Origin: Rhodococcus pseudokoreensis
GTDB lineage: Bacteria; Actinomycetota; Actinomycetes; Mycobacteriales; Mycobacteriaceae
DNA: 64,000 bases
Assembly (NCBI RefSeq): GCF_017068395.1
Contig: NZ_CP070619.1
Coordinates: 3,100,001-3,164,000, forward strand
Direction: 5' to 3'
Both the position numbers and the translations under genes were made by a program. The notes below the pieces were generated by a model that was given only the letters and a program-made list of their open reading frames with translations, was not told where the DNA came from and ran no database searches. Below are positions 7,813-17,381 of the stretch, piece after piece (the first letter of the stretch is position 1; every line of letters begins with the position of its first letter).

Positions 7813-9520
7813 GCACAGGCGCGGAGCGCCTCCGGCGTCGGCGCAGGGTGAGTTGCAGCTCGAGGAGCAGGCGATCGGAAGCGTCCTGGAGGTCCACGCC
7901 GACGATCTCTTCGACGCGGCGGATCCGGTACCGCAGGGTGTTCGGATGCACCTGCACGGCCGCTGCGGCGCTGCGGACGTCGCCGTAGTGCGCGAGGTAG
8001 CTCTCGGCGCTCTCGCTCAGGTTCGACGAGTGGGTGGTGTCGTACTCGAACAGGGCATCCAATCGCGGATCGTGAAGTTCGGGGTGCTGCTCGACGAGAT
8101 CGAGGATCTCGCCGAGCAGCACCGCGGTGCGCGATTCGGCGAGGGTGGTAACCCGCCCCTCCGGGAAGGTGGCGGCGGTGCCGTCGAGGACCCGGTCGAC
8201 CTCGGCCCGCGCACCGGCCACATGTGCGAGATCCGTGACGGGGACGGCGATCGCCGCCCGGAGGACGATCGACCGTTTCGTTTCGAACTGGTCGACGAAT
8301 TGCCGGGTCCAGGCGGCGACCGTACTCGCGGATTTGTAGCGCGGCAGCAACACATACGCGCGATCGCCGATGACGGTGGCCACCGAGTCGCGGCTGAAGG
8401 AACTGGCGTGCAGGCGCAGCATGCTCCCCGATTCCGCGAAGTCGCCGATCGGCGCTGCCGTGTCCGTGGCGGTCGGAGCGAAACCGACGACGGCGGCCGG
8501 GCCGGTCACCGGCAGATTCAGCGCACCGGCCACAGACGGGACGTCCACCCCGCCCCCGCGCGCACCGAATAGTCGCTGAATCAGCAGAGCCTCCGTGGAC
8601 GGCGCGTTGAGGGTGCGCGAGATGATCCGCGCGGCAATCGCCGACGCGCCCCGCAGCACGTCGGCCGCATCCGGCGTCAGCGGTGCGTCGCCCTGCTGCA
8701 CCCAGATCGACCCGAGCAACCGGGACGCACTCGCCCCTTCAGTGGTTTCCCGGATGCTGACCACCAACCGCCTCTTCGTACCGAGTTTCGGGTGTGCCGG
8801 GACGTCGACGACCTCGTCGCTCTTGCGGAGCCGGTCGAACACGCCCCATTTCTGCAGCACGCGCAGATAGTCCCGCGGTCCCTCGCGGCCGAGAATCGAC
8901 AGCATCCGCAACTCGTCCGCCGATTCGTCGGACGACGAATACGCAAGCACGCGCGACTGCGCGTCCTCGATCGACACCATGCCGCCCGAATTCTGGGCCA
9001 CGATCTGGGCGAGTCCGAACAGGTCGGTGTCGGTGGCCAGCAGTTCCTGATCTCCCAGAGCGGTCTGCAGTCGACGGGAACGGTCCAGCATCCGCTGGAC
9101 CAGGGGGAACACGTGGTCCCACCGGGCCCTCGGGTGCACGGCCACCAGCGCGACACCCGCGCGTTGGGCCGCGGTCCGAAGTGCGCGTGGGTCGACTGCC
9201 GTTTTTGACATCACCGCGCGCGGTCGATGCCCCGGTGGCCGCTGCGCGACGCGATCGAACCAGCGCACCGCCTCGGCCTTGCCGACCCCGACGTGCAGCA
9301 GCAGGTCCGGCATGGGAGATTGCGATTCGATCTCGGCGGCCAGATCGGTGCCGTCGACGAGCGCGACCGACGCGAGGACGACGTCGTCACCGGCGGGTGC
9401 CTCGACCAGCTCGACCACCGCGGTGTCGAGAGCACTGAGAAGCTCACGCAGAGTGATGATCTCGCCGTTGTCCGGCGTATTCTCGGGAACCGGAGATACG
9501 GGTCGATCGCGGCGGCTCAT
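7805..9520 (-). CDS. pruC: PucR-family transcriptional activator of proline utilisation
   Basis: A 571-residue regulator with a variable N-terminal sensory half, a central GGDEF-like (CdaR) region and a C-terminal PucR helix-turn-helix: VQVHPNTLRYRIRRVEEIVGVDL (about residues 530-552). It is divergent from proline catabolism genes exactly as in mycobacteria, where PruC (Rv1186c) activates pruA-pruB; the symbol rests on this synteny. Start ATG 9520 (MSRRDRP) is preferred to an upstream in-frame codon at 9583 since it leaves a normal promoter region and has GGGGAT-type spacing. Likely role: proline- or P5C-responsive activation across the 160-base divergent region. Confidence 0.82.
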   Translation of the reverse strand: MSRRDRPVSPVPENTPDNGEIITLRELLSALDTAVVELVEAPAGDDVVLASVALVDGTDLAAEIESQSPMPDLLLHVGVGKAEAVRWFDRVAQRPPGHRPRAVMSKTAVDPRALRTAAQRAGVALVAVHPRARWDHVFPLVQRMLDRSRRLQTALGDQELLATDTDLFGLAQIVAQNSGGMVSIEDAQSRVLAYSSSDESADELRMLSILGREGPRDYLRVLQKWGVFDRLRKSDEVVDVPAHPKLGTKRRLVVSIRETTEGASASRLLGSIWVQQGDAPLTPDAADVLRGASAIAARIISRTLNAPSTEALLIQRLFGARGGGVDVPSVAGALNLPVTGPAAVVGFAPTATDTAAPIGDFAESGSMLRLHASSFSRDSVATVIGDRAYVLLPRYKSASTVAAWTRQFVDQFETKRSIVLRAAIAVPVTDLAHVAGARAEVDRVLDGTAATFPEGRVTTLAESRTAVLLGEILDLVEQHPELHDPRLDALFEYDTTHSSNLSESAESYLAHYGDVRSAAAAVQVHPNTLRYRIRRVEEIVGVDLQDASDRLLLELQLTLRRRRRRSAPVRG

Positions 9521-9554
9521 GGGGATGTCTCCAGTTCGGATATCGAAAATCAGT

Positions 9555-9610
9555 TTGGCCAAGCGTACAACTCGATGCAACATAGTTTGTTCAACCGACT
9601 GATCAATCAG
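9555..9610. promoter_or_regulatory. Divergent pruC/pruA control region with two palindromes
   Basis: The 161-base gap between the divergent genes contains the perfect palindromes TTGGCCAA (9555-9562) and CTGAT-CA-ATCAG (9599-9610). Both are candidate sites for the PucR-type activator; neither is proven. Confidence 0.4.
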
Positions 9611-9681
9611 GGGCTTTTCGGGTGTTCACTGTGACTAGTTCGTTGCGGCGGTGCTCGCCGCCACATCTCGTAGGAGGTTTC

Positions 9682-11336
9682 ATGGACGCCGTCACCACCA
9701 CCCCGCAGCCGGTCAACGAGCCGGTCGGCAGTTTCGCACCCGGCAGCGCCGAGCGCGCCCGCCTGCAGGCCAAGCTCGCCGAACTCGGATCGAACCCCAC
9801 CGAGATCCACCACGTGATCGGCGGGCAGCACCGACGCGGCAACGGCCCCACGATCGACGTGGTGCAGCCGCACCGGCACGCCGCGGTGCTGGGCACCTTC
9901 ATCAACGCCGACACCCGGGACATCCAGGACGCCGTCACCGCCGCGGCCGCCGCGGCACCGGCCTGGCGGGCGCTGTCGTTCGAGGACCGCGCCGCGGTGT
10001 TCCTGCGCGCCGCCGACCTCCTGTCCGGACCCTGGCGCGAAACCCTCGCCGCCGCAACGATGCTCGGCCAGTCGAAGACCGCATACCAGGCCGAGATCGA
10101 CACCCCGTGCGAACTGATCGACTTCTGGCGGTTCAACGTCCACTTCGCCCGGCAGATCCTCGCCGACCAGCCGATCTCCTCCCCCGGCGTGTGGAACAAG
10201 GTCGAATACCGCCCCCTCGAGGGCTTCGTCTACGCCATCACCCCGTTCAACTTCACCGCCATCGCAGGCAACCTGCCCACCGCCCCCGCACTGATGGGCA
10301 ACACGGTGATCTGGAAGCCCTCCGAGACGCAAGCCGTGGCCGCGTACTGGACGATGAAACTGCTCGAGGCCGCCGGCCTGCCGCCCGGCGTGATCAACCT
10401 CGTCAACGGCCCCGGCGCCGCCGTCTCCGACGTGGTTCTCGCCGACCGCCGGCTGGCCGGGATCCACTTCACCGGCTCCACCGCGACGTTCCAGCACCTG
10501 TGGCGTCAGGTCGGCAACAACATCGCGAACTACGACTCCTACCCCCGCTTGGTCGGCGAGACCGGCGGCAAGGATTTCGTCCTCGCCCACAGCTCCGCGA
10601 ACCCGGACACCCTCACCACCGCCCTGATCCGCGGCGCCTTCGACTTCCAGGGCCAGAAATGCTCCGCCGCCTCCCGCGCCTTCGTCCCGAAATCGGTGTG
10701 GGCGAAGATGGGCAACGACTTCATCGAGAAGGTGTCCGACCTGAAATACGGTGACGTCACCGACTTCTCGAACTTCGGCGGCGCCGTCATCGACAAGCGG
10801 GCCTTCGACCGCAACGCCGCCGCCCTCGCCCGCGCCAAGGCCACCCCAGCCTGACCATCGCTGCCGGCGGCCACGTCGACGACTCCGTCGGCTACTTCGT
10901 CGACCCCACCGTGCTGCTCGGCGACGACCCCACCGACGACGCGTTCCGCACCGAATACTTCGGGCCGATCCTGGCGGTGCACGTCTACGACGACGCGGCC
11001 GCTGGATCCTTCGACACCGTGCTCGACCTGGTCGACAAGGGCTCGAAGTACGCGCTGACCGGGGCGATCATCGCCGACGACCGCATCGCCGTCGCGAAGG
11101 CCACCGAGGACCTGCGGTTCGCGGCCGGCAACTTCTACATCAACGACAAGCCCACCGGTGCCGTCGTCGGGCAGCAACCGTTCGGCGGCGCCCGCGCGTC
11201 GGGCACCAACGACAAGGCAGGCTCCCCGCAGAACCTGCTGCGCTGGGCGTCCGCCCGCACCATCAAGGAAACGTTCGTCCCCGCCACCGACCACCGCTAC
11301 CCGCACCAGACCGCCGACATCACCGAGGACATCTGA
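9682..11336 (+). pseudogene. pruA: L-glutamate gamma-semialdehyde (P5C) dehydrogenase, single-base frameshift
   Basis: A strong ribosome site (TAGGAGG) precedes ATG 9682. Frame one runs to a TGA at 10852-10854 (390 residues from this start) and carries the substrate and NAD features: ITPFNFTAIAGN, IWKPSETQ, HFTGSTATF, the catalytic Glu region GETGGKD and Cys in FQGQKCSAASR. The rest of the enzyme (LTIAAGGHVDDSVGYFVDPTVLL through PFGGARASGTNDKAGSP) continues in another frame to 11336. Adding one C to the CCCC run near 10844-10847 would restore one 551-residue protein of normal length. It is either a true frameshift or a homopolymer sequencing error. Followed by proline dehydrogenase with an ATGA overlap. 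Confidence 0.9.
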
Positions 11337-12301
11337 TGGCCGCCTCCGATCTGCTGCGGCCGGCGCTGCTCGCCGCCGCCCGCTCCCCGCGCATGGAACG
11401 CACCGTCACCAAGATCCCGGTGACCCGCAACCTCGTCGACCGGTTCGTCGCCGGCGAAAGCGAGGACCAGGCCGTCACCGCGGCCACCGGCATCCTCGGC
11501 TCCGGCCGCTTCATCACCATCGACCACCTCGGCGAGGACACCACCGACCTGGCGCAGGCCAACGGCACCGTGGCGCACTACCTCACGTTGCTGTCGTCGC
11601 TGGCGCAACTCGCACCCGCCGCCGCGAACACCGGTGAGCCGCGCAGCATCGAGGTCTCCCTGAAGCTGTCCGCGCTCGGGCAGTTCCTGCCCCGGGACGG
11701 GCACAAGGTGGCGCTCGAAAACGCACACAAGATCTGTACCGCCGCCGAGGAGGCGGGGGCATGGGTCACCGTCGACGCCGAGGACCACACCACCACCGAC
11801 TCGACCCTGTCGATCGTGCGGGAACTGCGACAGGACTTCCCGTCGCTGGGTACCGTGCTGCAGGCGTACCTCGAGCGCACCGAGGCCGACTGCCGGGACC
11901 TGTCCGGGCCCGGATCACGAATCCGGCTGTGCAAGGGCGCCTACAAGGAACCGGCCTCGGTCGCTCACCAGGGCAAGGTCGCAGTCGACGACGCCTACCT
12001 ACGCTGCCTGCAGATCCTGATGAGCGGGCAGGGCTACCCGATGGTGGCCTCGCACGACCCGGCCATGATCGATGCGGCCCTGCAATACGCACAGGCGAAC
12101 GGCCGCGGCGCTGACGACTACGAACTCCAGATGCTCTACGGCATCCGCGATGCCGAACAGCTGCGGCTCATCGACGAGCAGCAGCACCTGCGGGTCTATC
12201 TGCCCTACGGCGAGCAGTGGTACGGCTACTTCATGCGCCGCCTCGCCGAACGCCCCGCCAACCTGGTGTTCTTCCTGCGCTCGCTGACCTCGACGAAGTA
12301 G
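11336..12301 (+). CDS. pruB: Proline dehydrogenase
   Basis: A 321-residue monofunctional FAD-dependent proline dehydrogenase (beta/alpha barrel). Visible family features include SIEVSLKLSALG, VTVDAEDHTTTD, the LQAYLERTEADC segment, RLCKGAYKEP (substrate/FAD region), ASHDPAMI and the C-terminal YLPYGEQWYGYFMRRLAERPAN, which binds the substrate carboxylate. It oxidises L-proline to P5C and passes electrons to the respiratory chain. ATG 11336 overlaps the TGA of the P5C dehydrogenase reading frame, so translation was coupled; the upstream frameshift could reduce its expression by polarity. Confidence 0.93.
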   Translation: MAASDLLRPALLAAARSPRMERTVTKIPVTRNLVDRFVAGESEDQAVTAATGILGSGRFITIDHLGEDTTDLAQANGTVAHYLTLLSSLAQLAPAAANTGEPRSIEVSLKLSALGQFLPRDGHKVALENAHKICTAAEEAGAWVTVDAEDHTTTDSTLSIVRELRQDFPSLGTVLQAYLERTEADCRDLSGPGSRIRLCKGAYKEPASVAHQGKVAVDDAYLRCLQILMSGQGYPMVASHDPAMIDAALQYAQANGRGADDYELQMLYGIRDAEQLRLIDEQQHLRVYLPYGEQWYGYFMRRLAERPANLVFFLRSLTSTK

Positions 12302-12310
12302 GCCCCACGA

Positions 12311-14638
12311 TTACAAATTCTCGCCCTGCCGCTGCGCGATGCTCCACGCCGCGATCTGCGCGCGGGAGGTGAAACCCAGCTTGGACAGGATGTGTTCCAC
12401 ATGGCCCTGCGCGGTGCGTTGCGAGATGACGAGTCTGCCGGCGATCGCCTTGTTCGTCAGGCCCTCGGCGACGAGTTCGGCTACCTGTTGTTCGCGCCGC
12501 GTGAGGCTCGTGGGTCCCGGCTCGATTGCGGTATCGGAAGGCCCCGTCTCGTCGAGGGCGTACGCTGCGGCGTCGTCGAACCGCATTTCGAGGCCCTGCC
12601 GGAATTCCGCCTCGAACGCGCGGTCACCGATCGCCAGGCGTGCCTGTTGCTCGAACCTGGCATGTTCGAGGTGTGTGCTCGGGAAAATGGTGCTCGGACT
12701 CCCCACCGTGTGAACAAGCGCCTCGGTGGCACCCATCAACCTGGCCGCGCGGCTCGGCGCCTCCTGATCCACCGCGATCCACGAGAGGAGCTCCATACAT
12801 CCCAAAGCGCTGATGCGGTCGTCCACCAGCCGTGCGAGCTGCAGCCCTCGCGCGACCAGATCCTTCGCACGGGAGCCCTCGCCGCGCCGCCAGGCGCCCA
12901 TCGCGGCACCCCACAGCGACCATCCGCGGTACACGGATTCGCCGCGTGACTCGGTGACCTGCAGGATCTCCCGCTGACAGTCCTCACTCCGGGTGCGGTC
13001 TCCGGCTGCGTCTCCGGCCAGCACGAGACCGAGCAGCGACCACATCAGATACAGCAGGTTGCCGTCCTCCCGGAGCACCGGAAGGGAGGATTCGAAGTAC
13101 GCGCACGCCGCCGCGGACTCCCCGATGAACAGCGCATGCCAACCGGCTGCATCGGCCATCAGCGCCGCGCCGAGACGATCACCGACCTGCGCCGCCATCG
13201 CCGCTCCCCGCTCGGCATAGAGCGCCGACGCATCCGGGTCGCCATTGAGCCCCGACAGCGCACTGAGCACATACAGCGCCTTGATCTGCTCCACACCGGG
13301 CGTGCCGCCCTGAACCGCCAGAAGCTGCGCGAGCCACCGCATGCCCTCGCGCAGCCGGCCCCGCACCCGCCAGTACGGGTACAGGGCCGCCGCCATCCGC
13401 AGTCCGGCATCTGCCTCACTCGGACCGGTCAGGCAGAACTGAAGGGCAGCACGGATGTTCGGTAGTTCGGCGTCGAGACGCGCGAGCCAGGCCACCTGCC
13501 GCGAGCTGATCCACTCCGACTCCGCCCGCAACACCAGGTGTTCGTGCCAGTCCCGGTGCCGACGCAACAGCGATGCGAACTCCCCGGTCTCCTGCAACCG
13601 TTCCGTACCGTAGTCACGCAACGTCTCGAGCAGCCGATACCGCACCACCCCGCCCGCCTCTTCCCGGATCAGGATCGACTTGTCGATCAACGACCCCACC
13701 ACATCGACCACCTGATCCGCACCCCTGACATGGCCGCAGATGCCTTCGACCGCGTCGAGCGCGAAGCCGCCCGAGAACACCGCCAACCGGCCCCACAACT
13801 CCCGCTCGGCCGGCGAACACAACTCGTGACTCCAGTCGATGCACCATGCCAAAGTCTGCTGCCGAACCGGTGCACCACGACCGCCCGTCGTCAGCAGCCC
13901 GTACCGGTCCGTCAGCCGTTGCAGGATCTGATCCTCCGACATCGCCCGCAGCCGCACGGCCGCCAACTCGATCGCGAGCGGCAGACCGTCCAGTCGACGA
14001 CAGATCCTCGCCACCACATCCTGATTGTTCCCGGTGACGGCGAAGCCCGGGACCACCATCGCCGCGCGTTCGGCGAAAAGGCTCATCGCCTCGTAGTGGT
14101 CGATGTCCCCGCCGGCCGGGGACGGGCGGTCCGGGTCCGGCATGGTCAGGGGCGGCACCCGGTACACCGCTTCTCCCCCGATTCCGAGCGGTTCCCGGCT
14201 GGTCGCGAGAATCCGAAGTTCCGGGCACGCGCGCAGAAGGGAACCGGCGAGGTCGGCGGCCGGTTCGACAAGATGCTCACAGTTGTCCAGTACGAGCAGC
14301 AGTTTCCGTGCCACGAGGTACTCGACGAGCAATGCCTCGGGTGCGGCGCCCCCGCCCTCGCGAAGCCCCAACCCCGACAGGACCGCGTCGACGACCGCGC
14401 CCGGCTCCTGCACTTCCCCCAACTCGACCAACCACACGCCGTCGTCGAACGCGCGCAGGGAGTCCGCGGCGACCCGCAACGCGAGCCTGGTCTTCCCCAC
14501 GCCCCCGATACCCGACAACGTCACGAGCCGCGACACCGACAGCAGCCGGCGAACCTCGACGATCTCACGGCGACGGCCGACGAAACTCGTCAGCTCGTGG
14601 GGAAGATTCCCCACGTTCGCCCTGCCACCGAGCGGCAT
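12311..14638 (-). CDS. LuxR-family ATPase regulator (NB-ARC, TPR-like, HTH)
   Basis: A 775-residue STAND-type regulator. It opens with LTSFVGRRREI, Walker A GIGGVGKTRLAL (about residues 41-52) and Walker B LLLVLDNCEHL, followed by winged-helix and helical-repeat regions. It ends with a LuxR/GerE DNA-binding domain LTRREQQVAELVAEGLTNKAIAGRL-type motif (last 70 residues). Such proteins act as ATP-dependent switches gated by an unknown ligand. It is convergent with the proline dehydrogenase gene, only 9 bases apart, and has no obvious partner operon. Target genes cannot be deduced. Confidence 0.88.
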   Translation of the reverse strand: MPLGGRANVGNLPHELTSFVGRRREIVEVRRLLSVSRLVTLSGIGGVGKTRLALRVAADSLRAFDDGVWLVELGEVQEPGAVVDAVLSGLGLREGGGAAPEALLVEYLVARKLLLVLDNCEHLVEPAADLAGSLLRACPELRILATSREPLGIGGEAVYRVPPLTMPDPDRPSPAGGDIDHYEAMSLFAERAAMVVPGFAVTGNNQDVVARICRRLDGLPLAIELAAVRLRAMSEDQILQRLTDRYGLLTTGGRGAPVRQQTLAWCIDWSHELCSPAERELWGRLAVFSGGFALDAVEGICGHVRGADQVVDVVGSLIDKSILIREEAGGVVRYRLLETLRDYGTERLQETGEFASLLRRHRDWHEHLVLRAESEWISSRQVAWLARLDAELPNIRAALQFCLTGPSEADAGLRMAAALYPYWRVRGRLREGMRWLAQLLAVQGGTPGVEQIKALYVLSALSGLNGDPDASALYAERGAAMAAQVGDRLGAALMADAAGWHALFIGESAAACAYFESSLPVLREDGNLLYLMWSLLGLVLAGDAAGDRTRSEDCQREILQVTESRGESVYRGWSLWGAAMGAWRRGEGSRAKDLVARGLQLARLVDDRISALGCMELLSWIAVDQEAPSRAARLMGATEALVHTVGSPSTIFPSTHLEHARFEQQARLAIGDRAFEAEFRQGLEMRFDDAAAYALDETGPSDTAIEPGPTSLTRREQQVAELVAEGLTNKAIAGRLVISQRTAQGHVEHILSKLGFTSRAQIAAWSIAQRQGENL

Positions 14639-14980
14639 GAACCGTCACCTTCTCACGTACCCCCGCTGACCACGGTACCTCCGCCGATGGGCCGCGGTCT
14701 GGAGGTTCGCGACCACCACCGGATACGACCGGAGGAGAAGGCGGTGTGTGCCCCATTCGGTGTTGCCGTACAACGAGCTTCGAGTCCGGAGACGGCTCGC
14801 GTCCTGCCCTCGAATCCCGGACGAATTCGGCCGCAGCTCATTTCGGACCGCACACTGAGCCGCACCGCCTACCCGTCGGATGCCGGCGCCCGAACCGGCC
14901 GGACGGGAGCGATACCGACATCAGCCCGTGCGCCGCGCCGAAACGGCGGGCACGCCGATCCGTTCCCCTGGGACAATGAC
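14639..14980. other. Intergenic region without a recognisable gene
   Basis: This stretch upstream of the LuxR ATPase gene should carry its promoter (reading leftward). Open frames here are short and have no family features. I see no repeat or RNA. Confidence 0.4.
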
Positions 14981-15333
14981 GTGACGACGCGAAGCGCCAC
15001 CCGCATCGCCGGCCGAGGCGAGATCGACCCGGCCGATCCCGCCTCGGCACGGCCCCCATTGCGCGCCGTCCGCGACTTCCTCGAGCAACTCACCCGGGCC
15101 CCGGACCGCGTCGACGCCGTCGGGGTCGCCGACCTGCCCGGTTCGGCGGCCGCTTCCCGGGTTTCCTGCTTGCCGACGGGAAGACCACCGACCGCGGTGA
15201 GGTCGCGGCCGATCTGCGCCACGCGGTGCTGGACGCACCTGCCACCGCCGTCCATGACGCGTCGTACACGATCACCGACACCGACATCTCCCGGCTCACC
15301 GCCGGCCGGAACGCGCTCGGTCTCGAGGCCTGA
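14981..15333 (+). pseudogene. Possible frameshifted remnant, unknown family
   Basis: From GTG 14981 a frame encodes about 55 plausible residues (MTTRSATRIAGRGEIDPADP...RAVRDFLEQLTRAPDRVDAV) and then loses its sense. A second frame (from about 15143 to TGA 15331) encodes a plausible C terminus starting RFGGRFPGFLLADG and ending SRLTAGRNALGLEA. The two parts are joined by a frame change near 15140. Codon-position GC bias supports coding in both parts, but I cannot name the family. Confidence 0.3.
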
Positions 15334-15342
15334 TCCGGAGTG

Positions 15343-15753
15343 TCAGTCCACGATCGTCGGCGGCTCGGTCAGGAACGGACGCAGCTCGAGCCACTCGTGG
15401 ATCGGCTTCCCACCCGCACCCGGCGCCGCGGACAGGTCCCCAGCCAGCTCGAGCGCCCGCTCGTAGGTCTCGACGTCGATCACCATCCAGCCTGCGATCA
15501 GGTCCTTCGTCTCCGCGAACGGGCCGTCCGTGACCGGCGGGCGTCCCTCCCCGTCATAACGGACGAACGTCCCCTCCGGAGCAAGTGCCTGACCGTCGAC
15601 GAACTCCCCGGTCCCCTCCAGCTTGGCCGCGAAATCCTGCATGTACTGCACGTGCGCCGAGATCTCCTCCGGCGTCCACTCCGCCATCGGCACGTCGTTC
15701 ACCGCCGCCGGCGCGCCGCGGTAATGCTTGAGCAGCAAGTACTTGGCCATCAT
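15343..15753 (-). CDS. YCII-related domain protein
   Basis: A 136-residue protein beginning MMAKYLLLKHYRGAPAA, with the YCII (YciI/DGPF) family features: a conserved MQDFAAKL helix, then TDGPFAETKDLIAGWMVIDV (the DGPF core) and an ELRPF C-terminal strand. These are dimeric ferredoxin-like alpha+beta barrels; actinobacterial copies often accompany ECF sigma factors but none is next to this one. Start at 15753 is chosen for the GAGGAGAAC ribosome site directly upstream. It lies downstream of, and probably in one unit with, the alpha/beta hydrolase. Confidence 0.85.
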   Translation of the reverse strand: MMAKYLLLKHYRGAPAAVNDVPMAEWTPEEISAHVQYMQDFAAKLEGTGEFVDGQALAPEGTFVRYDGEGRPPVTDGPFAETKDLIAGWMVIDVETYERALELAGDLSAAPGAGGKPIHEWLELRPFLTEPPTIVD

Positions 15754-15839
15754 GTTCTCCTCGGTACGGGTGCGACCCATTCTGGTCACATTCACCCCAG
15801 GGACGGAGCCGATCACCGGTTCTCGACATCGCCCCCGAA

Positions 15840-16625
15840 CTATTTCCGGCCGAGGCGATTGAGCCAGTCACCGAGCAGCACGGCGAGCAGTTCGGGCCGC
15901 TCGTGCATGAGCGCATGGCCGGCGTCCTCGAGGACGGCCAGGGTGGCGTGCGGGTAGCGCTCGGCCAATTCGCACGCGTCGGCGTACCCGGCGACCGAAT
16001 CGCGCCGGCCCGCCACGATCAAGGCCGGCCCCGCGAACGCACTCGATCCGACGTCGACCGCCCACCGGGCGAAGATTCGTCCGAGCGCATCCTCGTCGAC
16101 GAGCGTCGTCCCCGGCACCACATGGTCGCGGTAGCGGCGCGCGGTGGCCCGGGTGCGCACGACGAAGTACTCGTCGAACCCCGCCCACAGCGCACGCTCG
16201 AGCTCGTCGTAGGCATCGGCGTCCTGACGAACCACGCTGCGCTCGGGCACGTTCCGCGACCGCTCGGCGACCGGGCACAGCAACGCCAGGCCGAGCACCA
16301 CATCTGGTCGCTGCGCGGCCACACCACGAGCCAGATAGGCGCCGTACGAATGTCCGACCAGCATCACCGGGCCCGCCCCCAGGCCGTCGATGAAGGCGGC
16401 GAGCAACGTCACCACATCGTCGTTGCCGGTCAGTCCGTCCGCTGTCGACAGGCCCATCCCCGGCAGGTCCGGGTAGATCCGCCGGTACCCCGTGCCCGGA
16501 ACGACGGCCTCGATCGCCGCCTCGATCTCACGATGATCCACGCCGGCACCGTGCAGGGCGACAATCGGCACGCCACTGCCGTGCTCGACGTAATGGACCA
16601 CGGCATCCTCGATCCGGCGCTCCAT
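15840..16625 (-). CDS. Alpha/beta hydrolase
   Basis: A 261-residue alpha/beta-hydrolase-fold protein. VALHGAGVDH supplies the oxyanion-hole region, LVGHSYGAYLARG carries the nucleophile Ser in GHSYG (about residue 93), PALIVAGRRDSVAGY carries the acid Asp, and LEDAGHALMHERP the catalytic His. No signal peptide, so cytoplasmic. Substrate unknown; esterase, lactonase or similar is possible. The gene is divergent from the AbiEi antitoxin gene. Confidence 0.87.
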   Translation of the reverse strand: MERRIEDAVVHYVEHGSGVPIVALHGAGVDHREIEAAIEAVVPGTGYRRIYPDLPGMGLSTADGLTGNDDVVTLLAAFIDGLGAGPVMLVGHSYGAYLARGVAAQRPDVVLGLALLCPVAERSRNVPERSVVRQDADAYDELERALWAGFDEYFVVRTRATARRYRDHVVPGTTLVDEDALGRIFARWAVDVGSSAFAGPALIVAGRRDSVAGYADACELAERYPHATLAVLEDAGHALMHERPELLAVLLGDWLNRLGRK

Positions 16626-16678
16626 GGCAACACCCTAACGATCCGCGGCGTCCCTCAGTCGTTTGCGAGCCATAAGAA

Positions 16679-16707
16679 CATTTCGTAGGCTTAGACCCTA
16701 CGAAATG
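16679..16707. promoter_or_regulatory. Palindromic operator of the AbiEi gene
   Basis: CATTTCGTAGG (16679-16689) and CCTACGAAATG (16697-16707) are perfect 11-base inverted repeats separated by CTTAGAC, ending 23 bases before the GTG start. AbiEi antitoxins are known to autorepress through inverted repeats at their promoter, so this is the probable operator. Confidence 0.7.
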
Positions 16708-16730
16708 CGCATTGGAAGGGTGGGAGTTCT

Positions 16731-17381
16731 GTGACACGAGCACACACCACCGCCGTACCGGCGCCCCTTGCCCGGCGACCGCTGCGAACCTTCCGCCCCC
16801 AGGACGCCACAGGCGTCTACACCCATCCACGGCCCGAACTCGCTCGCCTGGTCGCCCGTGGCGTCCTGCATCGCGCCGCCCCCGGCTACTACATCGTCAC
16901 GCCCCCCGAACAAGCCGGCCGTCCCTGGATCCCGGGTCTCGAAGCCACCGCTGCCGGGATCGCCACCACCATCTACGGACCCGACGAGGCCATCGTGATG
17001 GGTATCAGCGCGGCACGCCTGCACCACGCGATACCCCGAGCGTTGGCCACCGCCGTCGTCGCCGTCCCCCGTCGACACCGACCGATCACCCTCACCGACC
17101 GGCCCGCCACCATTGCCTTCCTCCGCCGCGACACTACTGAACTCGACGCCGAACGCATCGATACCCCACTCGGGGCCACACTGGTGACCACCCCCGAGCA
17201 AACCATCCTCGATCTGGCACGGTGGCCGCAACTCGGTGACGCCGAGATCGAAATCCCCACCGCGATCGCGGCCCTCCACCAACGCAGCGACCCCACGCGT
17301 CTAGCCGCCCTCGCCACCGAACAACACGGTATGACCGCCGCCCTCACCCGAGCTGAAGCCTGGTCGAGGACACGGTCGTGA
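16731..17381 (+). CDS. abiEi: AbiEi-type antitoxin / transcriptional repressor
   Basis: A 216-residue protein matching the type IV AbiEi antitoxin layout: an N-terminal winged helix (residues about 12-60, RPLRTFRPQDATGVYTHPRPELARLVARGVLHRAAPGYYIV) followed by an antitoxin domain with WIPGLEATAAGIA and the TTPEQTILDLA motif. AbiEi represses its own operon and counters the nucleotidyltransferase toxin AbiEii. GTG 16731 follows a GGAAGGGTGGGAG ribosome region and the palindrome at 16679-16707. It overlaps the start of the toxin remnant. The antitoxin frame is intact although the toxin is broken. Confidence 0.85.
   Translation: MTRAHTTAVPAPLARRPLRTFRPQDATGVYTHPRPELARLVARGVLHRAAPGYYIVTPPEQAGRPWIPGLEATAAGIATTIYGPDEAIVMGISAARLHHAIPRALATAVVAVPRRHRPITLTDRPATIAFLRRDTTELDAERIDTPLGATLVTTPEQTILDLARWPQLGDAEIEIPTAIAALHQRSDPTRLAALATEQHGMTAALTRAEAWSRTRS

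Noticed and set aside
13538..15466. 642-aa plus-strand frame opposite the LuxR ATPase gene
   Set aside because: It is antisense to a clear ATPase/HTH gene; the translated product is Arg/Pro-rich low-complexity sequence. Only the 3' part from 14981 was kept, as a weak remnant.
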